Source: Mesostigma viride (Eukaryota; Streptophyta; Mesostigmatophyceae; Mesostigmatales; Mesostigmataceae). From it: a stretch of 64,000 bases of DNA. The stretch's first letter is position 1; each line of letters starts with the position of its first letter. The stretch is from contig RPFO01000648.1 of the NCBI GenBank assembly GCA_009746045.1, positions 1,161,521-1,225,520 on the forward strand. Direction: 5' to 3'. Positions 33,174 through 41,802 of the stretch are shown here, one piece after another. Below the pieces are notes generated by a model. That model was not told the DNA's origin. It made no database searches and worked only from the letters and a program-made list of their open reading frames with translations. A program made the position numbers and the translations under genes.

Positions 33174-35267
33174 GTGAAGACCGACCCTCTCGTTCCAGCT
33201 ATCCGATCCCCTAGCAGGTTCTTCTCAACCACCAAACCGGCTAGAATAGGCGTCCAAGTGCATGCTGACCACGACACGGGATGGGGCAGTACCGAGCACA
33301 CGGCGACAAGCTTCGAGGTGATGGTCGACGGGGTCAGCCAGGGATCCGTGAGCGGTGCAGGGGTCATTAACCACCTGCTATCAAACTCGTCCTTGAAAGA
33401 CGTGCAGGTCGTCCCGCGTTTCTCGTGTCCTCGCGACACTCCGAACATAACTGGAGAGACAGTGACTGTCAACGGTCCATCCACAACTTTTTATAGCCTT
33501 CTTCACTTTTCGCGAGACTCCAAGACACTGTTACAGCCATCGCACACTCAGTACGACTACTCACCGAGCCCAACAAGTTTTTATGCGCTGGCGGCCAACG
33601 ATGCCACACCTCCCTCGAAATGTGTGGTGTTCACAGACGAAGAGATCGACGGCCCCTTCGTGATATGCTTCGAGCTCAATGTGCCGTCCGGTAGCGCGTT
33701 CGTTTCCTTGTCAGACCACAACGACCTCACTGGCAAATACCACCCCGCCTTTACGGACGGCCACGAGTGCTGGAGAAATAACGGTGCCGCTGACAACTGG
33801 TGGTCAGTGTGCGGGATCAACATAAATAAAACCGAGGGGAAGGTCGGGTTGTATCAAAACCTCAAGATTGCAACCCAGTATACCCTCGATGCGACGTGGG
33901 CTAGTAAGACGGCTTTTTGGGTGGCGTTCAGGAGGCGTTCTGACGGGTTGGTGGATCGATACATCTCCTATTGGGCGCCAACGGGTCTAAGCAACATGAC
34001 CAAGTTGTCTAACGGCGTTGGAGGGATTTTTACGTCCTCTGCAACAGGAATTGTGGCCCCATACTCACCTGGTCAACTCAGGATCGTTTGTTATCTCGAC
34101 AGCGCTGACCAGACAATCATCAATGTCAGCGAACTGGTGGATGACACAAACAATACCGAGTTTGTTTCCATCACGTCGACAAACTCGACTGGTCTTTATG
34201 CGACGTCTGGGAACACGATACGTCTAACGCACCGCGGAACTGGTGGGTTGTCTTGCTCAATCATGGGTAGTTACGTTACTACCTCCCTAGTCCCCGGCGA
34301 GACGAACCTGTACTACCGCGAACTCGCGCTCACAAAAGACAATCTCGTCCACGCCGTTGCCAAGTTGCCGTCATACGACTATGGGAACGTTCCGATGACG
34401 TACCCCGTTTCCGTATACGGGGTATTGCCAGACCTCCCGCATATCAAAAAATTCACAGTGTCGCTACGATACAATTACGGGTCATTGAGTACCACCAACC
34501 TGTTCGGCACTCTTGTAAAGGGGTCGGAATGGGCCGGAGGTACGTTGACCACTTCTTCGACTGTAAACGGAGCAGGTGATAGATGGATCAATGTGTCGAT
34601 CGAGCTATCAGCGACCTTTACACCGTCCCTTGGAGGTCTGACACACTTGTTCACGGCGACGTTTATTCCGACGGTTTCATTCAACCCAAACACCACCCTC
34701 ATATACATGGAATCATCTACTGCCAAATTCTACGGAGACGGTAATGTGCAGATAGGCACGACGTCGTATTTTAACGAGGCCGTATACACAGACGAGCGCG
34801 AGGCCCATAGAATCCCATTCTCGATAACCGGGATGCGAATGGTGGCCTATGACTACATGCAGCCGGAGCTCTGGGAACTCGGACCAAAGGGAACTGTGAG
34901 CTTTCGAGATCAAAACGGGGCTGTCATATCCTCCCCGACCACACTTAGCGCGTTCTATCTCCGGGTCCACTTCACGCAAGGTGCGCCCGCTCTTCTGGAC
35001 ATCGGCCACCCCTACAGACTTCTGCCAGATGCCGTGAATTTCATTTATGGGCCTGGCACAACTGGCAGGCTCCTTGTCGGTCCGTCTTGGCGAGTCGCTC
35101 CAGGCTGTGATGAGGCTGACGGCTTCTACGAGATAATTTTGATGGTGGACAAGCCGTTTGGTTCTGGAAGTGCAGTGGTGTATATCGACCCTCCCCTTAA
35201 GTGCAGGTCAAAGTCCGGATTGCCTGCAAGCGGGGAGATCTTTGGCCCGATTCAGTGGACAGTTTAA
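33174..35267 (+). CDS. Large PLV structural protein, C-terminal part, frame-broken
   Basis: 697 residues open from a GTG at 33174. The first ATG in frame is at 33321, deep within coherent sequence, so this is most likely the continuation of 32032-33132 after a one-base frame change near 33130. I see no canonical slippery heptamer there, which favours mutation or sequencing error over programmed frameshifting. The sequence is Ser/Thr/Gly-rich and beta-like, with segments such as FVICFELNVPSGSAF and NWWSVCGININKTEGKVGLY that resemble lectin-like or jelly-roll domains of viral attachment proteins. No specific family can be named. Confidence 0.65.
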   Translation: MKTDPLVPAIRSPSRFFSTTKPARIGVQVHADHDTGWGSTEHTATSFEVMVDGVSQGSVSGAGVINHLLSNSSLKDVQVVPRFSCPRDTPNITGETVTVNGPSTTFYSLLHFSRDSKTLLQPSHTQYDYSPSPTSFYALAANDATPPSKCVVFTDEEIDGPFVICFELNVPSGSAFVSLSDHNDLTGKYHPAFTDGHECWRNNGAADNWWSVCGININKTEGKVGLYQNLKIATQYTLDATWASKTAFWVAFRRRSDGLVDRYISYWAPTGLSNMTKLSNGVGGIFTSSATGIVAPYSPGQLRIVCYLDSADQTIINVSELVDDTNNTEFVSITSTNSTGLYATSGNTIRLTHRGTGGLSCSIMGSYVTTSLVPGETNLYYRELALTKDNLVHAVAKLPSYDYGNVPMTYPVSVYGVLPDLPHIKKFTVSLRYNYGSLSTTNLFGTLVKGSEWAGGTLTTSSTVNGAGDRWINVSIELSATFTPSLGGLTHLFTATFIPTVSFNPNTTLIYMESSTAKFYGDGNVQIGTTSYFNEAVYTDEREAHRIPFSITGMRMVAYDYMQPELWELGPKGTVSFRDQNGAVISSPTTLSAFYLRVHFTQGAPALLDIGHPYRLLPDAVNFIYGPGTTGRLLVGPSWRVAPGCDEADGFYEIILMVDKPFGSGSAVVYIDPPLKCRSKSGLPASGEIFGPIQWTV

Positions 35268-35297
35268 AAAGATCTCGCTACTGTTATAAAGCACACG

Positions 35298-35879
35298 ATG
35301 CAACGAAAGACTTCGAAACGGCAAAGTAAGAAAACAAAGAGAGCCATTCGCAAGGTCCGCACGACCTCCCGAATACCGACCACGAGCACTATGACCAACT
35401 CTATCATCATCCATTCCACCCCTGCGCGACGACCTGCCAAGAAGGGCAGAATCGCGGAGGCGCGCGGGTTCAGAGATTCAATGCTTATGTCCGCTATCAT
35501 GGCGAACGCGAAACCTGTGGTATATCCTCCTCTGTCAGCCTACGACGCCAAGCCCGACACGCCAGTGGTCGCCCCGGTCGCGATCCCCGTACCCGTCCCT
35601 CCTGCCAGTTCACCCGCCTTACTGCCAGCCCCTCCCGAGCTGGCTCGGATAGAAGGGGGTGATAGGTCACACCGTGTTAATTATGAATGCAGCGATTGCG
35701 GCTTTAAACCGAAATCAAACACGCAACAGGGTTTAAATCAGCACTTGCGAGCTATGGTAAAGAAAAAGGACTCTAAGCATTTGGAGGGGGTGCTCAAAAG
35801 TGGAGACCTGACGCCTTTCAAAACAAAGCGACGTAGCGGGTATGTAAGCGACTATAAAAAATCTCTTTTGGATGTATAA
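35298..35879 (+). CDS. PLV protein with a C2H2-like zinc finger
   Basis: 193 residues. The N-terminus is strongly basic (QRKTSKRQSKKTKRAIRK), followed by a Pro/Ala/Val-rich linker. Residues about 133-165 have C-S-D-C-G-F-K, then Q-Q-G-L-N-Q-H-L-R and a further His, a C2H2-like finger. TTATAAAGC lies about 13 bp before the ATG. It could bind viral DNA or RNA, or act as a late regulator. No named family is recognised. Confidence 0.65.
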   Translation: MQRKTSKRQSKKTKRAIRKVRTTSRIPTTSTMTNSIIIHSTPARRPAKKGRIAEARGFRDSMLMSAIMANAKPVVYPPLSAYDAKPDTPVVAPVAIPVPVPPASSPALLPAPPELARIEGGDRSHRVNYECSDCGFKPKSNTQQGLNQHLRAMVKKKDSKHLEGVLKSGDLTPFKTKRRSGYVSDYKKSLLDV

Positions 35880-35885
35880 TAAAAC

Positions 35886-36191
35886 ATGGACAGTCTGTTT
35901 TCTGACGCCGAGATGCTGCAGATCGCCCAATGGATGACACTCTATCCTGAAACCCCTCGCGAGTTCATCGAAGCAGCTATGCTGTATTGTAGGAGCAAGC
36001 CATTGACCGGGAAGGAGAGGAGGGCCCTCAAGAAGAAAGCACGCGGGCTTGCTGGGGTGGAGGGAAAGGTAGTGATTCACGGCAAGAACGAAATTGTTTC
36101 TGAGATGCTGGTAGAGAATGAAGGAGTACGTGCAGGAGTGCAGGACGTTGACGCTCAGGACCGAGAACAGGACAAGGGGAGGTCTCAGTGA
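35886..36191 (+). CDS. Small PLV protein of unknown function
   Basis: 101 residues starting MDSLFSDAEMLQIAQWMTLY. It has helical, mixed-charge sequence and a basic patch (GKERRALKKKARG). GTATAATAAAAC precedes the ATG, 6 bp after the previous stop. The last 74 bp overlap the penton gene in another frame. No family is recognised. Confidence 0.55.
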   Translation: MDSLFSDAEMLQIAQWMTLYPETPREFIEAAMLYCRSKPLTGKERRALKKKARGLAGVEGKVVIHGKNEIVSEMLVENEGVRAGVQDVDAQDREQDKGRSQ

Positions 36192-36461
36192 TCCGGTTTG
36201 GGACATCCCCGCCGGTTTGTTGGAAGACTACCACGACGTGGGATTAACGCTCTTAACGATCCCGTACGAGCAAACCCATATCAACTCTAACAACAATACA
36301 TTCCAGGTCACAATCACGGAGACGCAGCACTCGGTAACTCTTCCTATTGGGTCGTGGACCACGATCGAAAACCGATACAACATTGCGACAGCCCTCGCGG
36401 CCATCGACAGCGACTTTACCGTCACATACGACCGGGCGAACAGCCGCTATACTTTCATGGC
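36118..36461 (+). pseudogene. PLV penton (minor capsid) protein, 5' part, cut by a copia insertion
   Basis: This frame (MKEYVQEC...) reads into SDPVWDIPAGLLEDYHDVGL, then IPYEQTHINSNNNTFQVTIT and PIGSWTTIENRYNIATAL. This is the usual N-terminal layout of PLV and virophage penton proteins: a beta sandwich, then a helix that samples residue numbers. It ends at YTFMA, where the LTR begins at 36462. The target duplication ATGGC (36457-36461) recurs at 40969-40973, and the protein resumes there in the same frame. The open frame runs a few codons into the LTR before a stop. The penton forms the fivefold vertices of the capsid. This copy cannot encode an intact one. Confidence 0.85.
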
Positions 36462-37269
36462 TGTTTGGATTGGGAGAGGAAACTAATGGGTTTTACACAA
36501 TGCCTTGTGCTTGGCCTTGCTACCCACACACCTTGCAGGTGCTGAAAGAAAGAGAGGTTGAAGACAATTTACGTGGAAGAATAAATGGCTTTATTAGAAT
36601 ATAATAGTTGGAGAAGAGCTTGAATGGAGGTTGAATGGAGGTACCTGCCCTTAGGGGGCAGTTTCCTTTTATACCTTTTAGGCTAGGAAGGATGACATCA
36701 GCAATGACATCATCACAGAAGCTTGTAGAAACATCCTAGCATATTCCTAGCATATTCCCAGCATATTCTCAGTATATTCCAGGAATATTCCTGGCATATT
36801 CTTAGAACATTCCTAGAACATTCTAGACATGATCCAATGAGCTGGCATAATAGCTAGATGCCAAGTGTCTACATAATAATGTGCCACATAACATGATTAA
36901 TAAAGTGACACATCTCTTCTCCTTGGAGTGACAAGTGTCATGCAATGAGTCTACCCACTTGTCATCATGTAAGTCATAACATGTGTCATCATGAGCTGCC
37001 AACACTTGTCAGCTCATGGACCAAACACTTGTCCAATAGGCCATAGCACCACTTGTCAATCAAATACGTGATGCTACTAGGCTGACTCAGGTTACAAGTC
37101 ATCCATGTCCAAGTATAGGACTATGGCACATGAATATTGATCAGCTCATTGAGCCCAATTCATCTAGCTTATCAAAGCTATCAAATTCCCAGTCCATATG
37201 GAATAAATCCAACAAGATAGAAATCAGGCTGGGATATATTGTGGCCAGGTGGATATAATATCCCTAACA
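36462..37269 (-). repeat. copia LTR (3' LTR in element orientation)
   Basis: 808 bp, TGTTTGG..CCTAACA on the plus strand. On the minus strand GGTATAAAAGG lies at 36665-36675 and an AATAAA signal near 36590, in the order expected for U3, R and U5. Upstream of the TATA are GAATATTC and two GAACATTC dyads (36783-36790, 36805-36812, 36816-36823) within a CATATTCCTAG repeat cluster. Confidence 0.9.
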
Positions 37270-39154
37270 CCCCCCTTAGCCACATGGGCACAATGCAAAA
37301 GATGTCTGGGTAGGTGGAATCTCAACACCCCCCTTAACCACATGCTCGTAGCATGCCGTCCAGTTGCTAGCATGGTGCAACTGAAAATGAAGATGCCGTC
37401 CACGTGAAACGCTTGAAGCTCCAACATGCGGTCATGAGCCGCACTACCGCCACTGATTCCCCCCCGGCAACGCGAATGAGTGCCCTACCATAGCAGCAAC
37501 GCACTAGCTGCCCATCCTGGATGGCTGATACCCAACCCTTGGTTGGAAAAAGTGCTCTAGATGCTACATTCCCCCCTCACTCAAAGCGGCTGCCCATGGA
37601 CACAATAGGGGCACACAGTCCCACACATATAATACGGCAACACATGCCAACAAAGAAAGTCCCTATGAGCTAACCCAAACGGTATAGAGGTAGGGTAACG
37701 GCAACAACACGTGCTGTACACACACGGAGCAACATAACATACGCCATCTCACAAAATAAATGACACCAACATCACGTTTTACGCCAAATAAAAACGGGGT
37801 GAGCAAACAAACATATTGGCAACAAATGCCACACAAACAAGGTGCAATGCAACCTTCAAGACAAAACACAGTGGCCATAACAGATAAACACGCTTCATAG
37901 CAAAGAAAACAGGACGTGCAAAACATTACCGCCACAAAGGCGAACACAAGTAACGATTACTTCGTCACGATTCACAAATCAGTGCCCGAGAGTAAACATT
38001 ACGTCCGACATTACAGGCTATGCCGAAATGCACAGCCGAATTCGACACAAAGGACGTAAACACTTGCATACAAGCAATGCTCTCAGCACAAAACAAAATA
38101 ACACACGCGTCACAGGCACTTAACTCACGAAAACAAGTCGTAGACGACGATACAACGGCGCTTCACTACGCCGCAGACCAGTGCCACAAATAGCGTGCAA
38201 AAACTCTGGATATACACTCCAGGTACGTAGAAAACGTCTCGTGGGAACAATACCAAAATGCGTGGGCCATTGCCACTGAACGCATGGCAAAATAAACACA
38301 TAATTGCTGGAAGAACACAAAGAAAGAACCAGAAAACGCAGGCTTACGGCGCCTCACAATTTCCAGCAAACACGACACAAAAGTCGACATACAAGTTCAT
38401 TTCCCACAGACAAAACATTAGGGCAACCTTGAGGAGTGGGGTCTGTGCATCCTGGGCGACAATTTCCAAGGGTCGTTGCAGCTAGCGCATTGCAAATGCC
38501 ATGGCCTGGCCGAACACCGTCAACTGACCGACGTGATGCCTTGGCAGCATTTTGCAGTCGACTTGACCGTTGGTGCTTGACAGCACTTTGGCTGACAGGT
38601 CGCTGTCCACGTCGTTGTCGGCTCGCTCGAGGCCTCGCGCCAGCACCGGACTTGGCAGTCCAGGACTTGGAAAAATTTGCAGCTTGGTCGATTTCGCCCT
38701 CGCGTCACGAATTTGTTCCCCCTCAGTTAGGCTGGCAGCGTTCGAGCGCCGCGCCTTTGGTCTGGTCGCCGGACTTTGGTTACTAGCACCAGTATCACCT
38801 GGTATGCTGGCGGCGACAACGCGCTCCGCCTGCACTGGGCTGTTCTGGACCGCGTTTCTGGAAGTACTTCAGCGTCTGACACGGACTTCTCCATTGCGCT
38901 GGAAACTTCTCGAATTGGCGTGAACTTCCACTGGGCCGGCGCAGAGTATATAAAGCCACGCAGTGTGCGAGTAATGCCCAGTAGGCCGCCCCCGATCCCG
39001 CATACACGGGCAAGCATGGCCAGTATGACCGTTAGGCCCACGGCCAGCCACTCCGCCGCGTGTCCCGAGGCACGTGAGATGCTGCGCTCGCTGCTCGCCA
39101 TTTTCTGCCCTTGACAGGCAGCGTCGACGTCCTTGAAGCTCGTCGCCGAAGATT
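37270..39154. other. Non-coding interior of the copia element
   Basis: This part contains no pol genes. A second copy of the tract CACCCCCCTTAACCACATG lies near 37326. At 38901-38915 on the plus strand is a perfect three-unit heat-shock element (GGAAA CTTCT CGAAT), and TATATAAAG begins near 38947. A short open frame (ATGCCCAGTAGG..., about 38973-39114) follows the TATA. The minus-strand frame at about 39101-38950 has one hydrophobic stretch (AEWLAVGLTVILAML) of unknown meaning. Confidence 0.6.
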
Positions 39155-40096
39155 TCAGCTCTGGGATGGCGTCCATCGCTGCGTCCGCACCGCGCGCGGG
39201 CAAAAAGTAGGTTGTTCCTCGTCACGATGCTGCAGGCCTGCTGTCCAGCACAGCAACCCGCTGGCGAGGTCGACCTTGTGGCCATCCTTGACGAGCTGGC
39301 CGACTGATAGAAGTCGGGTGCTCAGCCTGGGAACGAGCAGCGCGTTTTGGAGGTGCACGTCCGCGTCCTGACCCGGCAGCTTCAGTTTGACAGTCCCGAT
39401 GGCTGTCGCCTTCAGTTGGCCGCCTGAGCCGGCGATTTCCCTGTCATGAGGGTGCAGGCACACGAAGTCCGACGGGCATGGCGTCATGTGACAGCTCGCT
39501 GCGGAATCCAGCACCCAGCTGGTCGGTGCTTTCTTTTCATACTGCGTGAGTGCAGCAGCATCCGACGGCGATGGCGACTCGGCGATGGTGGCGAAGACGA
39601 AGCCGGACCGCTCCGCAGCCTCCTCGGTGATACGCGCCTCGCTGGCACCTGGTGAGTGCTCCTTTCTCGCTTGGTTCCGTCGCGTTGCCTTGTTCTTGCG
39701 TTCTTGCTTCAGCTCCGGATGCTTCTCCCAGCACTGGGTGTCCACGTGCCCGGCCTTCTTGCAGTAATTGCACCGCCTCTTTCCTCCACTTTTCTTCGTA
39801 GTAGTGTGGAAAACCTGGCCGTTAGGGGAGCCCTCCTTCTTTGCTTGAGCAGAACGCCTTCCGTGCAGTAGCTCCTCCGCCTCCAGCAGCGCAGTCTTGA
39901 CCTCCTTTAGCGAATCCTCCTCTCCAGTTAGGACCTTGACCAGGTCACAATAGGCCGATGCTAAGGCCTTCAACACAGCCTTGATTTCTTCCCATTTCCT
40001 CAGAGACCGCCCATCAAACGTTGTGATGGACTTGCTTGTTGCCCGGAATTGCTTGTAGCACGCTTCCTTGGTAGCCATGGTGTCTTCAGTCGCCAA
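39155..40096 (-). CDS. copia gag-protease fragment
   Basis: 313 residues from MATEDTMATKEACYKQF. The gag part is short (about 105 residues), apparently internally deleted. A CCHC zinc knuckle follows (CNYCKKAGHVDTQCWEKHPE). Then comes the copia-type aspartic protease core SWVLDSAASCHMTPCPSDFV (D-S-A replacing the usual D-S-G), and SVGQLVKDGHKVDLASGLL, which normally leads to the pre-integrase region. After that the sequence is unrelated and stops. Gag packages the element's RNA and the protease cuts Gag-Pol. Confidence 0.85.
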   Translation of the reverse strand: MATEDTMATKEACYKQFRATSKSITTFDGRSLRKWEEIKAVLKALASAYCDLVKVLTGEEDSLKEVKTALLEAEELLHGRRSAQAKKEGSPNGQVFHTTTKKSGGKRRCNYCKKAGHVDTQCWEKHPELKQERKNKATRRNQARKEHSPGASEARITEEAAERSGFVFATIAESPSPSDAAALTQYEKKAPTSWVLDSAASCHMTPCPSDFVCLHPHDREIAGSGGQLKATAIGTVKLKLPGQDADVHLQNALLVPRLSTRLLSVGQLVKDGHKVDLASGLLCWTAGLQHRDEEQPTFCPRAVRTQRWTPSQS

Positions 40097-40161
40097 TGGA
40101 ACTGGATGTCTCTGGGTTCACAGTGGTCTTCTTGTTCCTCAGTAACAAACCTCCGATACCA

Positions 40162-40968
40162 TGTTTGGATTGGGAGAGGAACTAATGGGTTTTACACAAT
40201 GCCTTGTGCTTGGCCTTGCTACCCACACACCTTGCAGGTGCTGAAAGAAAGAGAGGTTGAAGACAATTTACGTGGAAGAATAAATGGCTTTATTAGAATA
40301 TAATAGTTGGAGAAGAGCTTGAATGGAGGTTGAATGGAGGTACCTGCCCTTAGGGGGCAGTTTCCTTTTATACCTTTTAGGCTAGGAAGGATGACATCAG
40401 CAATGACATCATCACAGAAGCTTGTAGAAACATCCTAGCATATTCCTAGCATATTCCCAGCATATTCTCAGTATATTCCAGGAATATTCCTGGCATATTC
40501 TTAGAACATTCCTAGAACATTCTAGACATGATCCAATGAGCTGGCATAATAGCTAGATGCCAAGTGTCTACGTAATAATGTGCCACATAACATGATTAAT
40601 AAAGTGACACATCTCTTCTCCTTGGAGTGACAAGTGTCATGCAATGAGTCTACCCACTTGTCATCATGTAAGTCATAACATGTGTCATCATGAGCTGCCA
40701 ACACTTGTCAGCTCATGGACCAAACACTTGTCCACTAGGCCATAGCACCACTTGTCAATCAAATACGTGATGCTACTAGGCTGACTCAGGTTACAAGTCA
40801 TCCATGTCCGAGTATAGGACTATGGCACATGAATATTGATCAGCTCATTGAGCCCAATTCATCTAGCTTATCAAAGCTATCAAATTCCCAGTCCATATGG
40901 AATAAATCCAACAAGATAGAAATCAGGCTGGGATATATTGTGGCCAGGTGGATATAATATCCCTAACA
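40162..40968 (-). repeat. copia LTR (5' LTR in element orientation)
   Basis: 807 bp and nearly identical to the LTR at 36462-37269. Differences seen: GAGGAACT for GAGGAAACT, CTACGTAAT for CTACATAAT, CCACTAGG for CCAATAGG, and CCGAGTATA for CCAAGTATA. It carries the promoter that would transcribe the element on the minus strand. Confidence 0.9.
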
Positions 40969-41490
40969 ATGGCGACAAGCCCTTTCCAGTTCCTGATCAC
41001 CGAGGGGGTTGGACGTGTCTTAGGACTAACACCAGGCCTTCATCAGTCGAACGAGCAACTTCTTGTCATCAGCGACCGACCCGCCACAAACGGCCGTCTG
41101 AGGTCGGTTTTTGTATACTCGGACATTGTGAGAGGAAATGTTGTGTCGGCGTCTCGCGGAACAGTGTACGGCGGCCTGTTGGCTTGTTGTCCCAATCTAT
41201 CCAAATTTCTAGAGCCCATCATTTGGCAGGCAACCTCTCCACTTTGGCAGCACCTGCGAGACTCTCCGCGCTCCATAAGTCTGCGCCTTGTCGACGAGGA
41301 TGACAATGCAATCCAGGTGTACAGTGACTGGGTGGTCCAGCTGAGCTTCCGGATATCCCCTCAGAAAGCCATGGGGGTCGAAGCGCGCAAGATCGGGGGC
41401 ATCCTGAGATACATGGCGCTAGACAAGAGCGTCACGCCAGCCAGAAGAATTTCTAATCAGTATTCTATAAACGACGAGGATGAAGCTTGA
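40969..41490 (+). pseudogene. PLV penton (minor capsid) protein, 3' part, downstream of the copia insertion
   Basis: From the second ATGGC target copy the penton frame continues with TSPFQFLITEGVGRVLGL, then RSVFVYSDIVRGNVVSASRG, a block typical of PLV and virophage pentons (S-x-x-V-Y-x-D-I-V). Near the end are SPRSISLRLVDEDDNAIQVY and VVQLSFRIS, the usual C-terminal strands. The stop at 41488-41490 overlaps the next gene by 11 bp. Together with 36118-36461 it makes one gene of about 287 codons. The local ATG at 40969 (MATSPF) is made by the target duplication and would give only the C-terminal part. Confidence 0.85.
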
Positions 41491-41764
41491 TTTCGGCAAA
41501 GTTGTGAGCACTGTACGCAAGATCGGACACGCCGCGGGTGAGGCCGTCAGGAAAGCGGGCCAGGGCGCGCGTATGGTGAAAGCCGTCGCGGGTGCCGCCG
41601 ATGCAGCTCTGGGCCACGTCCCCAGCAAACTCATCGAGAGCTCGCCAGTCCTTGGGACGGCCTATAAGGTCGCAAAAACAGGACTAGACGCTCTTTCATC
41701 CCTGGAGAGGAAAGTGGACGCGCACAAGGCGGCCAATCCTCTCCTAGGCCAGCTACTTCACTAG
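41480..41764 (+). CDS. Small basic amphipathic PLV protein
   Basis: 94 residues (MKLDFGKVVSTVRKIGHAAG...), rich in Ala, Gly, Lys and Val in helical amphipathic patterns. It starts inside the end of the penton gene and ends 38 bp before the major capsid protein gene, so it belongs to the morphogenesis cluster. In composition and position it recalls small internal or membrane-active virion proteins. That role is inferred, and no family is recognised. Confidence 0.6.
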   Translation: MKLDFGKVVSTVRKIGHAAGEAVRKAGQGARMVKAVAGAADAALGHVPSKLIESSPVLGTAYKVAKTGLDALSSLERKVDAHKAANPLLGQLLH

Positions 41765-41802
41765 CCACTTTTTTTTCTTTTTAGATAGGTATACATCCCA
41801 TC

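Larger units (their letters stand above)
36462..40968 (-). mobile_element. Non-autonomous Ty1/copia retrotransposon (TR-GAG type) inside the penton gene
   Basis: Two LTRs (36462-37269 and 40162-40968) start TG, end CA and differ by about three substitutions and one base indel. The target duplication is ATGGC on both sides. On the minus strand, TGGTATCGGAGG follows the first LTR (at about 40161) and matches an initiator-tRNA-Met primer site. CTAAGGGGGG, a polypurine tract, lies next to the second LTR (37270-37279). The 2.9-kb interior has a gag-protease frame but no integrase, reverse transcriptase or RNase H, so it must have moved with enzymes from a relative. The near-identical LTRs mean the insertion is recent. 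Confidence 0.9.

Noticed and set aside
33174-33176. GTG at 33174 as a true start codon
   Set aside because: GTG initiation is not expected in a eukaryotic virus, no TATA-like word precedes it, and coherent sequence extends upstream in the same frame.
33100-33180. Programmed -1 frameshift in the large structural gene
   Set aside because: No X-XXY-YYZ heptamer is visible at the overlap, and the same virus has other frame lesions. Mutation or read error is simpler.
38727-39203. Minus-strand frame with a hydrophobic stretch inside the copia element as an envelope-like gene
   Set aside because: It has one possible membrane segment only, no signal peptide or known motif, and overlaps both the gag frame and a plus-strand promoter-like region.
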